From contig JAUPFV010000004.1 in assembly GCA_036936605.1 (NCBI GenBank), forward strand, positions 136,595,473 to 136,659,472: 64,000 bases of DNA, read 5' to 3'. Position 1 is the stretch's first letter. Each line of letters starts with the position of its first letter. Source of the DNA: Limnanthes douglasii subsp. nivea. Its lineage: Eukaryota > Streptophyta > Magnoliopsida > Brassicales > Limnanthaceae. The translations under genes were made by a program, and so were the position numbers. The notes under the pieces were generated by a model. It ran no database searches, had not been told where the DNA came from, and saw only the letters and a list, made by a program, of their open reading frames with translations. Shown here one piece after another: positions 1 to 10,761 of this stretch.

Positions 1-183
1 GTATTAAATTGTCTTTTATATTTATTAGATATTATGTTTTTTCTCCATACTAGCTTGCCAAGAAAGAAGGCATGATTGCTTTTCTTTCTTAGAGAGAAAA
101 ATTTACATTTAACCACATATTTTTTATGAGTTATTTTATAAATTAGACAAGGTTTTCTAACTATTGAACTAATTTTATTCTAG

Positions 184-291
184 ATTTTTCATTTGCAATG
201 TTATCCAGGTGGTCTGTGTCTTTCACGCTCCATTGAAGATATGAATTTTAGGGAAATCATAGTTCATGTTCCTTACGTAAAGAAAGTTAAG
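184..291 (+). pseudogene. PP2C protein phosphatase exon fragment
   Basis: A 36-codon open stretch in one frame reads CYPGGLCLSRS near its start and IIVHVPYVKKVK at its end. I recognise this as the plant PP2C segment whose family form is WPGGLCLSRSIGD...VPVPYVKQVK. It is preceded by an AG acceptor-like site (ends at 183) and followed by GTTAGT (292-297), so it looks like one phase-0 exon carried as genomic DNA, not a retrocopy. The family's conserved SIGD reads SIED here, which loses a glycine before a catalytic-region aspartate. The next expected exon (GGRL..SDGVWD) is not found in the following kilobase. The rest of the gene would lie before the window or is lost. Family call fairly sure; functional status most likely a relic. 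Confidence 0.6.
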
Positions 292-297
292 GTTAGT

Positions 298-1130
298 CTT
301 ATTTATGACTTATTTTAATTATTCTAAACTTTAACGGGTTTAGTTATATATTACTCTAAGATGAAAACTAATATTGATGTAATGCATGTCATTTGATCAT
401 TGTAGTAACACATGTTTTTTTATATTTGCGCTACTGCTACCAGAAGTTGTATCTCAAAGATGTTGCTATGTGACATCATAGAAGAAGATGAGTTTTTATA
501 GTGTGAAAAAGAAGAGGGGTCGAGTTTGTTGAGGAGGTGAAAAGCTCGTAATGCTAATGATTTGATGAGAGACTATATTTGAAGTACAAGACTAACTTAA
601 GTCTTTAAGGTTTAACTGATTCTCTTAAAAGTATTGGTTGAGTCCATCACTCGGCCTACACCACATTAGCCCAAATATAACAAAAAAACAATAAGTCTAA
701 CATATATATGACAAAATATAAAAATGTCATAGAGGATAAGATATAGTTAAAATTAAAATGAATATTATATTGTAAATTTGTAACTAATTATAGTACGCAT
801 TGTGGGTTGTATATTAAAGAATAATGTGTAATATTATTTGATTCATTTGAAAAATACATAAAATTTCAATCTCAATTGTTAGCATCTTCTTCAAGGTTAC
901 AATCTATCCTTTCATTCAAACCTTTAACTTGGCATGGGAGCACTCAATGGAAAATACCAATTCTCTGGTTGTCTTTACCCGAGTCATTCACAAATAACAA
1001 AACATAAATATTGCAAGTAAGCAACACAATCAACATTCTTAATATAGACCACACAAACTACTTTCTATGCAAGGTCATGATCGTCCATGTTATAAAGTGA
1101 AACATGGTCCTTGGACAAATTTAAAGTCAC
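298..1130. other. AT-rich spacer, no gene recognised
   Basis: No convincing reading frame, RNA gene or repeat is visible. Scattered short coding-like phrases near 440-640 have stops in every frame. The last part (about 850-1130) may be untranslated leader of the copia element that follows, but no LTR boundary could be placed. Confidence 0.4.
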
Positions 1131-3260
1131 ATTTATTGTCCTCTAAATCTTCTATCTCAAAACTCGTAATCCAAAGACTAATTATTGTTTGGGTGGTTAT
1201 TTACCACCATTCCTCATGAAATAGTTGCAAAACTATTGAAGTATGAGTATTAAAATAGACTATTGATACTCTAACAGATCTCTCTGGCTCACAAACCAGA
1301 GCCAAGATTTAGTAGATCAAAAGATAATTATATGGGACAAGGAACTATACATCTACCATGAATGAATACCTAGATAAAATTAATTACATTGTTGACAACT
1401 TATCAATTGTTGGATCTCATATCCCTATTGTTGATCGAATCTCACAGGTACTCGTTGGACTGCACTCAGACTATACTCTTATAGTCGTGAGTCTGGCTAA
1501 CAAAGAAGACCTGACTTGGATAAATCTCCAATCATCTATTCAAATGATTGAGAGTAGATTAGAGAAACTAAAAAATCTAGAAGGATTTTAGCTAGTCGTA
1601 ATCTAGCCTTAAAAAATAACAATAACAAAATTGATAAACAACAACCTAAAAAATACTCAAGGTTCTAAGGGACAATGCACCTATTCTAGAGGACAAGATC
1701 GTGGCTATGGATGAAGATTTAACAAAAATAACAAAGGAAGATGAAGTTATACTTACAGGGGAAATGAGGAAGATAATCTCCAAGCAGACCAACATGAAAA
1801 CTGTAAGGCCAGTTTGGCCATATTGCTCTAATATGATATCTTACAGATGATCCTAATGATTTGAAACCATTGTCTATAGAACAACAACATAGTTCATACG
1901 CTCATGCATTTATTTTTACACAAGACTCAACAATGAAAATGGATGGTATGCATAGACAAGAGCCACTCACTACGTGACTCGCAATTCTAGCCTCTTAAGT
2001 CAGAGAATGGGATATGAAGGTAATGTTTATGTCCAGGTTGGAAATGATTAAACAAAATTCTTGATTAAACATGTTAATAACTCTATGATTCATACTTGTG
2101 TTAATAAACTACTAAACCTGAGCAATACACTCTATCTTACTACCATTTAAAAAATTGTACTTTATGTTTCTAAGCTTACTTCCTAAAATAAAGCCTTAAT
2201 TGAGTTTTTTAAGGATGTGTATTTTGTGAAGGATTTGGTAACATGAAAGGCTATGAAGGGTCTTTATTGCCTTGACAAGGTTGTAGATGAGTCTCATCGG
2301 GCTCTCAATTCTGAATTATTATTAGGTTCTAGTTCTAAGTATTCTTTACCTCAAAAGTGGCACTATATATTGGGTAATTCATCTCCCATTGTTTTATCTA
2401 AAGTTCTACATCAATGTAATATCTCTTTTAATCTAAAAAAAATTCATTTTCTGTGAATTTTGTCAACTTGGTAAATCCCACAGATTACTTTACTCCAATT
2501 CTAATTCTCATGGTTTAAAAATCTTAGATGTTATCCATTCTGTTTTGTGGGGACCATTGCTTACACAAACCATAAATGGTTTCAAATACTATATTATATA
2601 CATAGATAATTTCAGAAACTTTTGTTGGGTGTATCCCCTTAAAAATATGTTGCTTTGTCTATCTTCCTATAGTTCAAAAAGTTGGTTGAAACTCAGTTTC
2701 AAAGAAAAAAAGTCTTAAAAACTTATAGAAGAGTGTAATACAAGGCTTTCCTACCCATTATTAAGAGCTGTGGTATTGACATAAGAATGTCTTGTCCTCA
2801 CACCTCTGCCCAAAATAGTAGAGCAAAATGGAAGCACATGCACATAATTGAGACTGATCTCACTCTTTTGGCTTAGTTTCAATTACCTTTGTCTTACAGT
2901 CCTGATGCCTTTAGCATAACCACCTACCCTATAAACAGAATACCCACCCCCGTCATAGACAATAAAACACCTTATGAGTAAGTGAATTATAGGACACATG
3001 ACTATTTTATCTTTAAAGTGTTTGGTTCTTTTTGTTATCCTTACATTAGACCTTACCAACATCATAAATTTATTTGTTACCCACTTGAATGTGTATATTT
3101 AGGGTACTCTTCCACACACAATGAGTAAAAATATAATACTCCATTAGGATCCTTCTCATGTCTATATTTGTTGTCTTTAATGAGGAAGAATTCCCATGTG
3201 CTGGTAAATTCCTAAACACAATAAAACCCAAGTCAACAATTTTTAATGTTTATATAATTA
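1130..3260 (+). mobile_element. Ty1/copia retrotransposon remnant (gag to integrase)
   Basis: Domains appear in the usual copia order but in several frames with many stops. UBN2-type gag occupies about 1270-1591 (SRLEKL-like end and a YLDKIN...DNL motif). A CCHC-knuckle relic (GQFGHIAL) lies near 1805-1830. A GAG-pre-integrase segment (LYCLDK, then WHYILGN) is at about 2260-2470, and the integrase core start (CEFCQLGKSHR, later WGPLLTQTINGFKYYIIYIDN) at about 2455-2640. Later integrase pieces are visible to about 3110. Reverse transcriptase, RNase H and LTRs are not seen, so this is a truncated, dead copy. Confidence 0.8.
1358..1591 (+). pseudogene. copia gag (UBN2) fragment
   Basis: This 77-residue open frame covers the C-terminal half of a copia gag polyprotein. 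It has the family pattern YLDKI-x-DNL, then an I-x-VL-GL-x-Y motif and a terminal leucine-rich stretch ending in SRLEKL. Gag assembles the cytoplasmic virus-like particle of the retrotransposon. Upstream residues of the same domain (about 1270-1350) are in another frame, so at least one frameshift precedes it. The stop at 1589 comes well before the zinc knuckle, which lies 220 bases downstream. Not functional. Confidence 0.75.
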
Positions 3261-3332
3261 CAAGTTTGGGATTATTTGAGATTGGTCGTTTTAATTAGGT
3301 ATGTAACATTAATTTGATTTACCATATTTTAA

Positions 3333-4321
3333 GGGTAAAGTACCAATTAAGACCCAAACATTAAACTATTACCCGCTTACTACCCTTATTTCCATATATC
3401 TTTAACAATAACTCATTTGACTTTACCATTCACTATCAAAGACCCAACTGTTTTTTTATAATACCTCAAATACCCTCTTATAAAAATCATGAGACATTTT
3501 TTTTAATTTTTAAAAGTCCGTACCTTTGGACCCCTAATTTGAAAAAAATAAGAAACTATAATTAATTTTGTTTTTTTATGACGAACAAAACTAGATCCAT
3601 TAACGATATTGTTTTTTATTTTTTTACGAGATAAGAGAGATATAAAAACAATGAATGAGATACATAGAGTCGAAAGACCGGTAGATGAGAGGCTCTTAGA
3701 TGCGAGACCGTTAGTTACAGGACGAAAGACAATAGATGAAATACGCAGAGAAAAAAGACTAATAAATGATGGAAAAAAAGACGAGAGAACACTAGTTGCG
3801 GGATGAGAGACCAATAGATGAGAGATGCAGAGACGAGAGACCGATACATGAGAGACATATAAACGAGAGACCCCTAGTTGCGGGACAAAATCTTGATAAA
3901 TGAGAGATGCTGAGACGAGAGACCACTACTTACCGAACGAGAGATTGATAAATGAGAGGCGTAAAACGAGAGAACACTAGCTGCGAAACTAGTCGAAAGT
4001 AAAAAAATTAGATGATATATGCGAGACCAAGATTAACCGTGCATTCAATTTTTATTTCATAAAAGAAAGAAATCATTTATGGATCTAGATTTGTTCATCT
4101 TAAAAAAAATAAAACCAATGATACTTTTAAATTTTTTTGCTTATGAATTAACATTTAAAATAGATAAACTTTTAAAAATTTACATTTAAAAAACAAGACA
4201 AAAAGTGTACACAAATTCGATGATTTTGTGTTGAAGAGTATTTTAGGTATAAAGTTTATTGATTTTTTTGAGTTTTAATGCATAATAAATTTTTGGACAT
4301 GTGTGAGTTAATAACTTACCC
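3333..4321. mobile_element. possible inverted-repeat DNA element with internal arrays
   Basis: The left edge reads GGGTAAAGTACCAATTAA and the right edge, reverse-complemented, reads GGGTAAGTTATTAACTC. Further in, TACCTCAAATACCCTCTT on the left matches ACCTAAAATACTCTT in the right arm read backwards. A second internal inverted pair is GACGAACAAAACTAGATCC (3568-3600) against 4074-4108. This suggests a non-autonomous TIR element, possibly MULE-like. No matching target duplication is seen at the proposed ends, and the arms are diverged. Boundaries are tentative. Confidence 0.35.
3640..4035 (-). repeat. degenerate GAGACC / AGATGCGAGAC array
   Basis: A run of imperfect 20-45 bp units is built on GACGAGAGACC-x-ATAGATGAGAG and AGTTGCGGGA. 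The unit AGATGCGAGACC (3698-3709) is the exact reverse complement of the GTCTCGCATCT motif seen at other loci in this window. Units are too diverged for a simple satellite. The overlapping open frames on both strands are by-products of the repeat, not genes. Confidence 0.6.
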
Positions 4322-4494
4322 TTTATCTATTATAACATTTTATGAACCCATAGATCTATCATTGTCTAAGGTTAAAAAAATAACAAATATGTAACTAAAA
4401 TATAGTTCTATATATAATCATCAAACATGTGTTAATAATTTTTTTATTTTTTTATTTAAAATTGTAAAGGTCCGTATTTTTCAAGCAGTAATTT

Positions 4495-4845
4495 GGGAAA
4501 ATTGTAAAGGTCCCGCATCTATCCAATTTTTTTTTATAGTTTCTCACATCTATCACTTATCATTGATCTTACATCTATTTAAAAATATTTTATAATATCC
4601 TGCATTTATCACTAGTACCGCATCAATCATGTCTCTCTTCTATGCATCTATGAATGGTCCTGCATCCATCATGTTTCACAACTATCACTGGTTTCACATT
4701 TATCATGTATAACATCTACCAGGTCTCGCAGCTATTACTAATTTCGCATCTATTTAAAGTTTTCCGACACTGTCTTATAATTATCATTTGTCCTGCATCT
4801 ACAATTTAAAAAATATTTTACATTGGTCTCGTCTCTAACAAAGCT
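4495..4845 (+). repeat. degenerate TCTCGCATCTATC array
   Basis: About ten diverged units of the form GTCYCGCATCTATCA occur here, for example at 4509-4523, 4541-4556, 4723-4740, 4744-4756 and 4789-4800. The orientation is opposite to the array at 3640-4035, making a head-to-head arrangement across 3640-4845. Confidence 0.6.
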
Positions 4846-4869
4846 AGATGATTGATGCGGTTTACCTAA

Positions 4870-5737
4870 AATAATGATAAAAGAATAGAAGAATATAAGA
4901 TCGTGAAGAACTGAGAGAAGAAAAAAAGGAAAAACAAAAAAAGTGGAACATTAACAAAATTATGCCGTGAATAACCCAGATTGAAAAATTATGATCAAAT
5001 AAAAAAAAGAAAAAGATACTTATCCAAAATCACGAACAAAACAAATATTGACAATGAAGAAAATAAAAATAAAAATTGCGAATAAGCAAGAGGGGAAAGA
5101 AAAAAAAGTTTTAGTGAAAATGTTTGAAAAAAGAAAAGAAAAGAAAATATTGAATTCTAATAAAAATAAAATGTTTTATATCCATTAAAAGAAAATTTAA
5201 CGAAGTAGAATTGAAATATAAGGTTATTAAATAATTTATTAAAATTATTTAAGATATTATGAAAAATAAATGAATCTCAGATATAAAATAAAATAATAAA
5301 ATAATTTAAAAAGATATATAAAAGACAGCATGGTTGAACGCTTTATCAATTGTTTGGATATGAAATTTTGAACTTTGAAAATAAAAAATAATTGAAATAG
5401 TAAAATTTTATACAACAAACGAAATAACAAGAATATTAAAAAAAAAATTAGCACTAGTGTTAAATATATGAATTCATATATTGACATCAAATATGTTCAA
5501 AATCTATTTTCAATCCTTCTTGAAGGTATAATTTTTGTCTATAATTTTTGGGTTAGAGGGATAAACATATGTTAATGGACTGAAGAAGAGAAACTAAATC
5601 CACGAGGATACACTCAAACTATAGGAGACCTAATTTTGATAGGTTAAAGTTGAAAATTTAATAGTATATTAAATTTATATTATCAAATTATTTTTGGTTT
5701 TCCTGAAATATAACAAATATGTTTGCTTAGTTTATAT
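4870..5737. other. AT-rich spacer
   Basis: Very A-rich sequence with many homopolymer runs. Open frames on either strand here have lysine/isoleucine/phenylalanine compositions expected from low-complexity DNA. No gene, RNA or clear repeat is seen. Confidence 0.5.
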
Positions 5738-6599
5738 TTATTTTTAGAATTTCTCCATAAAATTTATTATTTTCTCCATCATTCATAAAAAAACTCCATC
5801 GTGTTATTTCCTTCATAAAGAATAATTTTAATTTATCCTTGTTTTTATTTTACACCAAAAACTCAAATTTCTCCAGTAACTATCCGCCTTCACCTCTTCT
5901 TTTCTAACCCTAAAAAACTCTAACCACCAAACAATTTTGAATCAGTTTCCGGAGTTCCAAAGATAAAAATCTATCGTTAATCTTATTTTTATTTTAAATA
6001 TATGGGTTGACATATCGAATAAAATCGCTTTTTAAATCTACGATTTTGATACATAATGAGTTATAGAAACTCTATATGCAGATAAAAAAAATTGTTAATC
6101 GTTTAATCGAGTTCCTGCATATCAAGTTACTAGTTTAATCGTTTTTTAATATCAATTTATGGTTTAATTGTTTATTTCCTGTATATTGAGTTCAAAATAT
6201 AGATTTTTTTTGGTTTGATCAGTGTCTGTTGATTAAGTTCTTTTTAAAAATATTATATGTGATTATGAGTTCCTCCTTTTAAAAAAAACATGTTATTCGG
6301 AGTGGTTGTCTCAGAATTACATGTTTTTTTTAAAAACATTTAATTTTGTGACTAATCTTAAAAATAATTGAGTTTTTATGTTTTTTATTGTTTAATTTTA
6401 GAAGTTAAATCATATATGTTGGCTGTAATTTATCTTAATGATGTGTTTGTTGTAATAAGGGTTTGATAGTGGATAGTGGTATCAAATTATAAATTCGAAA
6501 GTAAATAAAGGGCAAGAAAGTAAAGACAAGTGTTCAGTGTTTTATTAAAAATTTAAAATGGAAGAAATAATAGATCTTACGGAGGAAATAGCTTCACCC
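5738..6599 (+). mobile_element. MULE-type non-autonomous element, older copy
   Basis: This is the same family and orientation as the complete element at 30429-31458. The right end (GAGGAAATAGCTTCACCC, ending at 6599) matches that element's right TIR. The left end is degraded (TTTCTCCATAAAATTT at 5750 onward matches the TIR interior). Internal blocks are shared, such as TTTAATTTTAGAAGYTAAATC and ATATATGTTGG around 6400. A single hairpin-like block around TGTCTCAGAATT (6270-6335) corresponds to the threefold hairpins in the younger copy. No clean target duplication survives. Confidence 0.65.
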
Positions 6600-7020
6600 A
6601 AATTTATAATACCTGTTTTAATATCACATAATATATAATAATAAGTAATATTACACATTTGACTTAGATCAAATAAATAAAATGTATGTCAATTCCATAT
6701 AATCACCAAAATAAAATAATGTTTTACAATAAAATAATTTTATTATCTTGTAATATGAAAATATTAATTGATTAAAATAAAATAATAATAATATAAAAAT
6801 AAGTGATCAAAATTATTTTTTAACTAATTATATTAACCATTTAATTTTAAAATTATAAACTTTCAATGAATTAATAATATTTTTATTAATATAATAAATA
6901 TTTTTAAAACTAAATTTATAAATGGGTATGTCTAGCACGAATTTTCCAAGTGAAAAAAAAAAGAAATCATATGTAAGAAATAGTGAATATAAAAAAAACA
7001 TGTTTTAGGTTGGTTACTGT
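6600..7020. other. AT-rich spacer
   Basis: Long A/T runs with no feature recognised. It lies between the old MULE-type element and the coding-like exon that carries the LINE. Confidence 0.5.
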
Positions 7021-7023
7021 TGA

Positions 7024-7175
7024 TTGTTTGTTCTCGATCCCCCATATTCATTCTCTTCAGAACTATCATTTGAAGAGGAGATTGGTTATCAAGTCAACAA
7101 TCAAATAGGTAATGGATATACAAAAGTACTAGAGGCAGGTGATGTTGGAGAGTATGAGAAATTAACATTGAATCG
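7024..7175 (+). pseudogene. unknown coding-like exon interrupted by LINE
   Basis: Fifty codons are open directly after a TGA at 7021, with a composition unlike the AT-rich surroundings: acidic, and reading DPPYSFSSELSFEEE, then AGDVGEYEKLTLNR. No ATG opens it, so it would be an internal or last exon. The LINE inserted at its end. Beyond the LINE, the pre-insertion frame meets a stop within about seven codons. In the duplicated copy at 57732 it reads NRNMVKKVSIS followed by two stops, which looks like a true C-terminus. I do not recognise the family. No acceptor AG is visible immediately upstream in this frame, so it may be a relic already. Confidence 0.3.
7164..7175. repeat. LINE target-site duplication, 5' copy
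   Basis: AACATTGAATCG at 7164-7175 is repeated exactly at 14643-14654, immediately after the LINE A-tail. The leading AA could belong to the tail on the 3' side, leaving 10 unambiguous bases. It fixes the LINE 5' end at 7176. Confidence 0.88.
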
Positions 7176-9300
7176 GTCTCTCCTCTCTCCTCTTTGCTCC
7201 TCTCCAACGGTTATTTGGCTCAACTCCGGTGTTTCGACCTGCTTTGGATCAATGGAGGAAGACTCTTTTGATTGATGGAGTCTTCAATCAGTCCTCCTTG
7301 TCCCCTCTCTCCATCTGCAGCATGGTCTTCCCTCTATGTCCCATCCTCCAGATCCCCCTCCTTCCAAACCATTCTTCAAGTACAAATCTCATGGAAATCC
7401 TCTCCTCTAATGCCTTTCATCTGGATATCTTCTGGATCAAGAAAGGAAACAAAAGTAAGTTCAGATCCCCTGGTCGCTGGGATATATCCTAGATGTTTTT
7501 TTATCTATCTAAATACACCCAAAATCAGATCTCACTCAACCTCTCTCCCCCTATGTCTAGCTGAGTTTTGTCCATTTTTTGTAACTAGACTCAGCCCTAT
7601 CTTCTTAGTTAGCTTCATTACTAGTTACCGTCTCAGTTTCCTCTCTAACTCGATTTGCTCAAAAACCTTAACTATTCTCATTTTAGTTAGCATTTCTGTC
7701 CTTCCTAGTCAGTGCTCTAGTAACCATCCCTCTCTCCCTCTTTGGGTAAAGAGCAGCCCTCCTTTCCCTCTCTGCCTATCCCCTACCTCTCTAAATAACC
7801 TCTTTAAGCTCAGTATTCTTCTGACTTTCCCTAACGCTATGAGCGAGACCCTTAGCCCTGCTATCCCAAGATACTGTCCCATAAAAAATCTCATTCCTTG
7901 GACATATTATCCTAGACTTCCCTCTCCTCTAAATCCCAATCCCCAAGTATATAATCTCCTTAACCCTGAGCTCATATCATCCACTCTCTATATTCTACCA
8001 ACCATCCGCCATTACAAAGTTTCTATCATATTAACATCTAAGTACCTGATGAACTCTCCTGGAATGCCGAAATCCCCAAACTATCCTGGCATGTGCTCTC
8101 CTATCCGTACGGTCAGCTTTTCATCGTCTCTAGCCTCCTTCCCTTCTAGCCCTGAACCAACCCTCTCTGTACCGATTCCTGCTCTGATGCCTCTCGCCCC
8201 CCTCACCTTGAACCCAGCTCCAACTCCTCCCCTCTCTCACTGAATCCCTGCATCTCAAGAACAGTTCGTACACAACATGTTAGCCCTGGCCATGGAACTA
8301 TTCTCTTCCAGTCACCGAAGGAAAAAAAAAGCATCTTACCTTCTAAGGAGTCAGACAGCCAGGAACTCCCACTGGTCATCTTCTCGTCCGCTCTATCGGA
8401 GCTTAGCCCTCCCCCTCAACCTCGTCTCTGCCTTCCTAGTTCCATCTCTCTCCCCTCTTTGGAGCTTGGATTCTACCGCAATCTAGTCTCTGCAATTGAA
8501 GAGCTCCCCCTGCTGCCACTCATGGCCTCTGATGCCCTCCTTAAAGAGCACCCGCCTCTTCATCTTAACACCTGTCTGGCCTCATCGACCGCTTTTCCCT
8601 CTCTTCAACTGGAACCCCGCCTAGTCGTACCGTCTTCACGCCCGGTTCCTCAAGTGAAATCCGGTATCCAGTCCTCTTCAAGTGACTCCCCCATCAAAGC
8701 TTATGCCTCTTCGTCGTCAAGCTTTCCGGGCTCCATCGCTGGAAAGGCTGCATCTCCGAGTTCCGTCCTCTCCCAATCCTGGAGCTGCTTCTCAACCAAT
8801 CTATCAACAATGGAGATCGACTAGAAAGGACGACGACGCTAGACCTGGCTTGAAATCGGAAGAAGCTGACGACGCTCGATCTGGCTCAAAAATCGGAGGA
8901 TAGCGAAACTGGGTTTCTCGGTAGGGTGGTAGCTGTCTCGAACTCGGGAAGCAGGTTGTCTTGGTCTGAATCGGAACCGGTAGATAAGTCAAGGCTGCTT
9001 CCTGGCGACGGCTTGAAATCGGGCGATTGGTTGGGGTTGGCTGAGTCGGAATCGATCGAGACCCCTGGAGCTACAACAACGGGACGCCAGTGAGCTTGGA
9101 CTGAGTCAGAGATAGCAGAACCTGGTATGACTCCTGGCGGCGACTCGATCGAGAAAACATCTCTGAACCCTGGAGATTCAACATCGGGACTCCGACGATC
9201 TTGGGCTGAGTCGGCGATGGCATAGAAACCTGGTCCGACTCCTGGCGGTGACTCGTCTTCCTACGGCTGGTTAGTGTTGGGAGGTTTAGAAACATGGAAG
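7176..9300 (+). promoter_or_regulatory. LINE 5' UTR, CT-rich presumed internal promoter
   Basis: About 2.1 kb precede the first ATG of ORF1. The first 1.6 kb are strongly CT-rich (serine/proline/leucine-rich shadows in all frames), unlike the AT-rich flanks. The last 500 bases contain repeated CTGGCGGCGACTCG-like phrases with GAGTCGG. Plant L1 elements carry their promoter inside this region; no specific box can be assigned by eye. Confidence 0.55.
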
Positions 9301-10672
9301 ATGTTGGAGGTGGAGGTTTCTGGTCTGAATCGAGAGATGAGAAGCGAGTCGAAAACTGTCCCGATTCGTGCTTCCCCAGTTGGTCTGGGCTTTGAGCCAG
9401 CGAATGGGCAATGGTCGGGTTCCTTACCGGACTCATCTGGTGTTTTGGGCCAGACCGGATTTTTAGGGTCGGATTTGTTTGTGGGAGCCAAATCTAATCT
9501 GGTCAAAGGCCCACTGAATCAGCACCAGCCCACTGACGTCTTGAGACAAAATTCAAAAATCTCTCTCCCTTTGGGCCGGGTTTCTAAAGTTCATGGGTCC
9601 ACTCAAATCCTTTCCATTAAAAGGGACGGTCCAAATAACAACAAAGGTTTATTGGGGGCCGGTGGTACAAAGGGTCTTCCTTCTCTGATTCGTAACTTCG
9701 GAAATGCGGGTAAAGGTCCCAAAGGAAGAAAATTCAAATTGGCCCATGCTAAGCCACCTTCCCTTAATTCTCATAAGGAATTTTCAAGAGGTATCTCAAG
9801 TTCGAATTCCTTTTCTAAAATTGTCTCGCCTCCTTATTTTGCAAGTATTGTTACGGGCCATAGTGATAATAGATCTCCTTTGGTGATTGGTATTAGCCAT
9901 ATGGAAAAGGTGGGACATGATTTCATTATGAACGACTCGGCCCTCGATTCCCCGGAATCCTGGAAGGAAAGCCTCTCGGGCTATTTTCTAAACCAACCTT
10001 CCAATTTGGCCTTTCTTAAAGCCAATGTGGAATCTCTTTGGAATCGGTTTGGTCTCTTGGAATTCAAACCTCTTCCTGAAGGTTACTTTCTTTTCAAGTT
10101 TGGATCCGAAGCAATGGCAAAAAAAGTGTTGGAAGAGGCTCCTTGGCACTTTGGTGGTAACTTAATGATCCTGAAAATCTGGGAACCCCTTACCTCCCTG
10201 GTCAAAGATCCCCACAATGAAATTCCTATTTGGGTCAAGGTTTTCAATTTACCTATCGAGTTGTGGAATGCTGAAGGCTTCAGCAACATTGGCTCAATTA
10301 TTGGAACCCCGCTACATGTGGATCGTCAGACGGAACGAAAAGAAAAACTTCGTTTTGCCCGCATATGCATTCTGATTAGGGCTGGTTGCCCCCTCCGCTC
10401 TGAGCTATCCTTTAATATCCGAGGGAAATCAATCCTTGTCTCCTTTGAATATCAGGATCTCCCCCCAGTGTGGTAACTGTAAAACCTTTGGACACCCTAC
10501 CCGTCAATGCAAAAAGGGCCCTGCCAAGTCATCTCCTTTCCCTTTAGAGATCTCATCTTCGGAGGAAGATCCATCTGAGATTGAACCAGATATTGCGGCT
10601 GGATCTCGCCTCCCTTCTATTAGTGAAGACCAAGAGGTGGAGCTTGGCGAGGAAGTGGACTCCCCCCCATAA
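9301..10672 (+). pseudogene. LINE ORF1 protein (DUF4283 + CCHC zinc knuckle), frameshifted
   Basis: ORF1 encodes the RNA-binding partner of the LINE ribonucleoprotein. From the ATG at 9301 the frame stays open to a stop at 10474. The DUF4283-like region lies at about 9960-10420 (motifs GYFLFKF, APWHFGG, IPIWVKVFNLP, ELW). The zinc knuckle C-x2-C-x4-H-x4-C (CGNCKTFGHPTRQC) is in the next frame at about 10465-10515, followed by an acidic tail to 10672. The change of frame falls at a run of six C just before the knuckle, so a one-base indel in that run has separated the domains. GTG at 9274 is open too, but ATG 9301 is the better start for a plant gene. Confidence 0.85.
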
Positions 10673-10761
10673 AGGGCATGCACAGCTGCGGCTAAAGGCA
10701 AGGGTAAAATGGTAATATCCTCCGACAGGATCTTCGACTGACTCACTGTAAGTTTTTAATT

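Noticed and set aside
3503..3814. Overlapping frames on both strands (103 and 65 codons)
   Set aside because: They arise from the GAGACC repeat array; the shared residues with 37612-37980 come from a DNA-level repeat motif.
3640..4035. Possible CRISPR-like array
   Set aside because: Repeat units are diverged and of uneven spacing, no unique spacers of constant length, and the genome is plant.
5257..5490. 77-codon hydrophobic minus-strand frame
   Set aside because: Phe/Leu/Ile/Tyr composition is what A-rich DNA gives by chance; no start context or family signal.
7272..8903. Several long Ser/Pro/Leu-rich frames (up to 323 codons)
   Set aside because: They lie in the CT-rich 5' untranslated region of the LINE, overlap each other in different frames, and have no domain.
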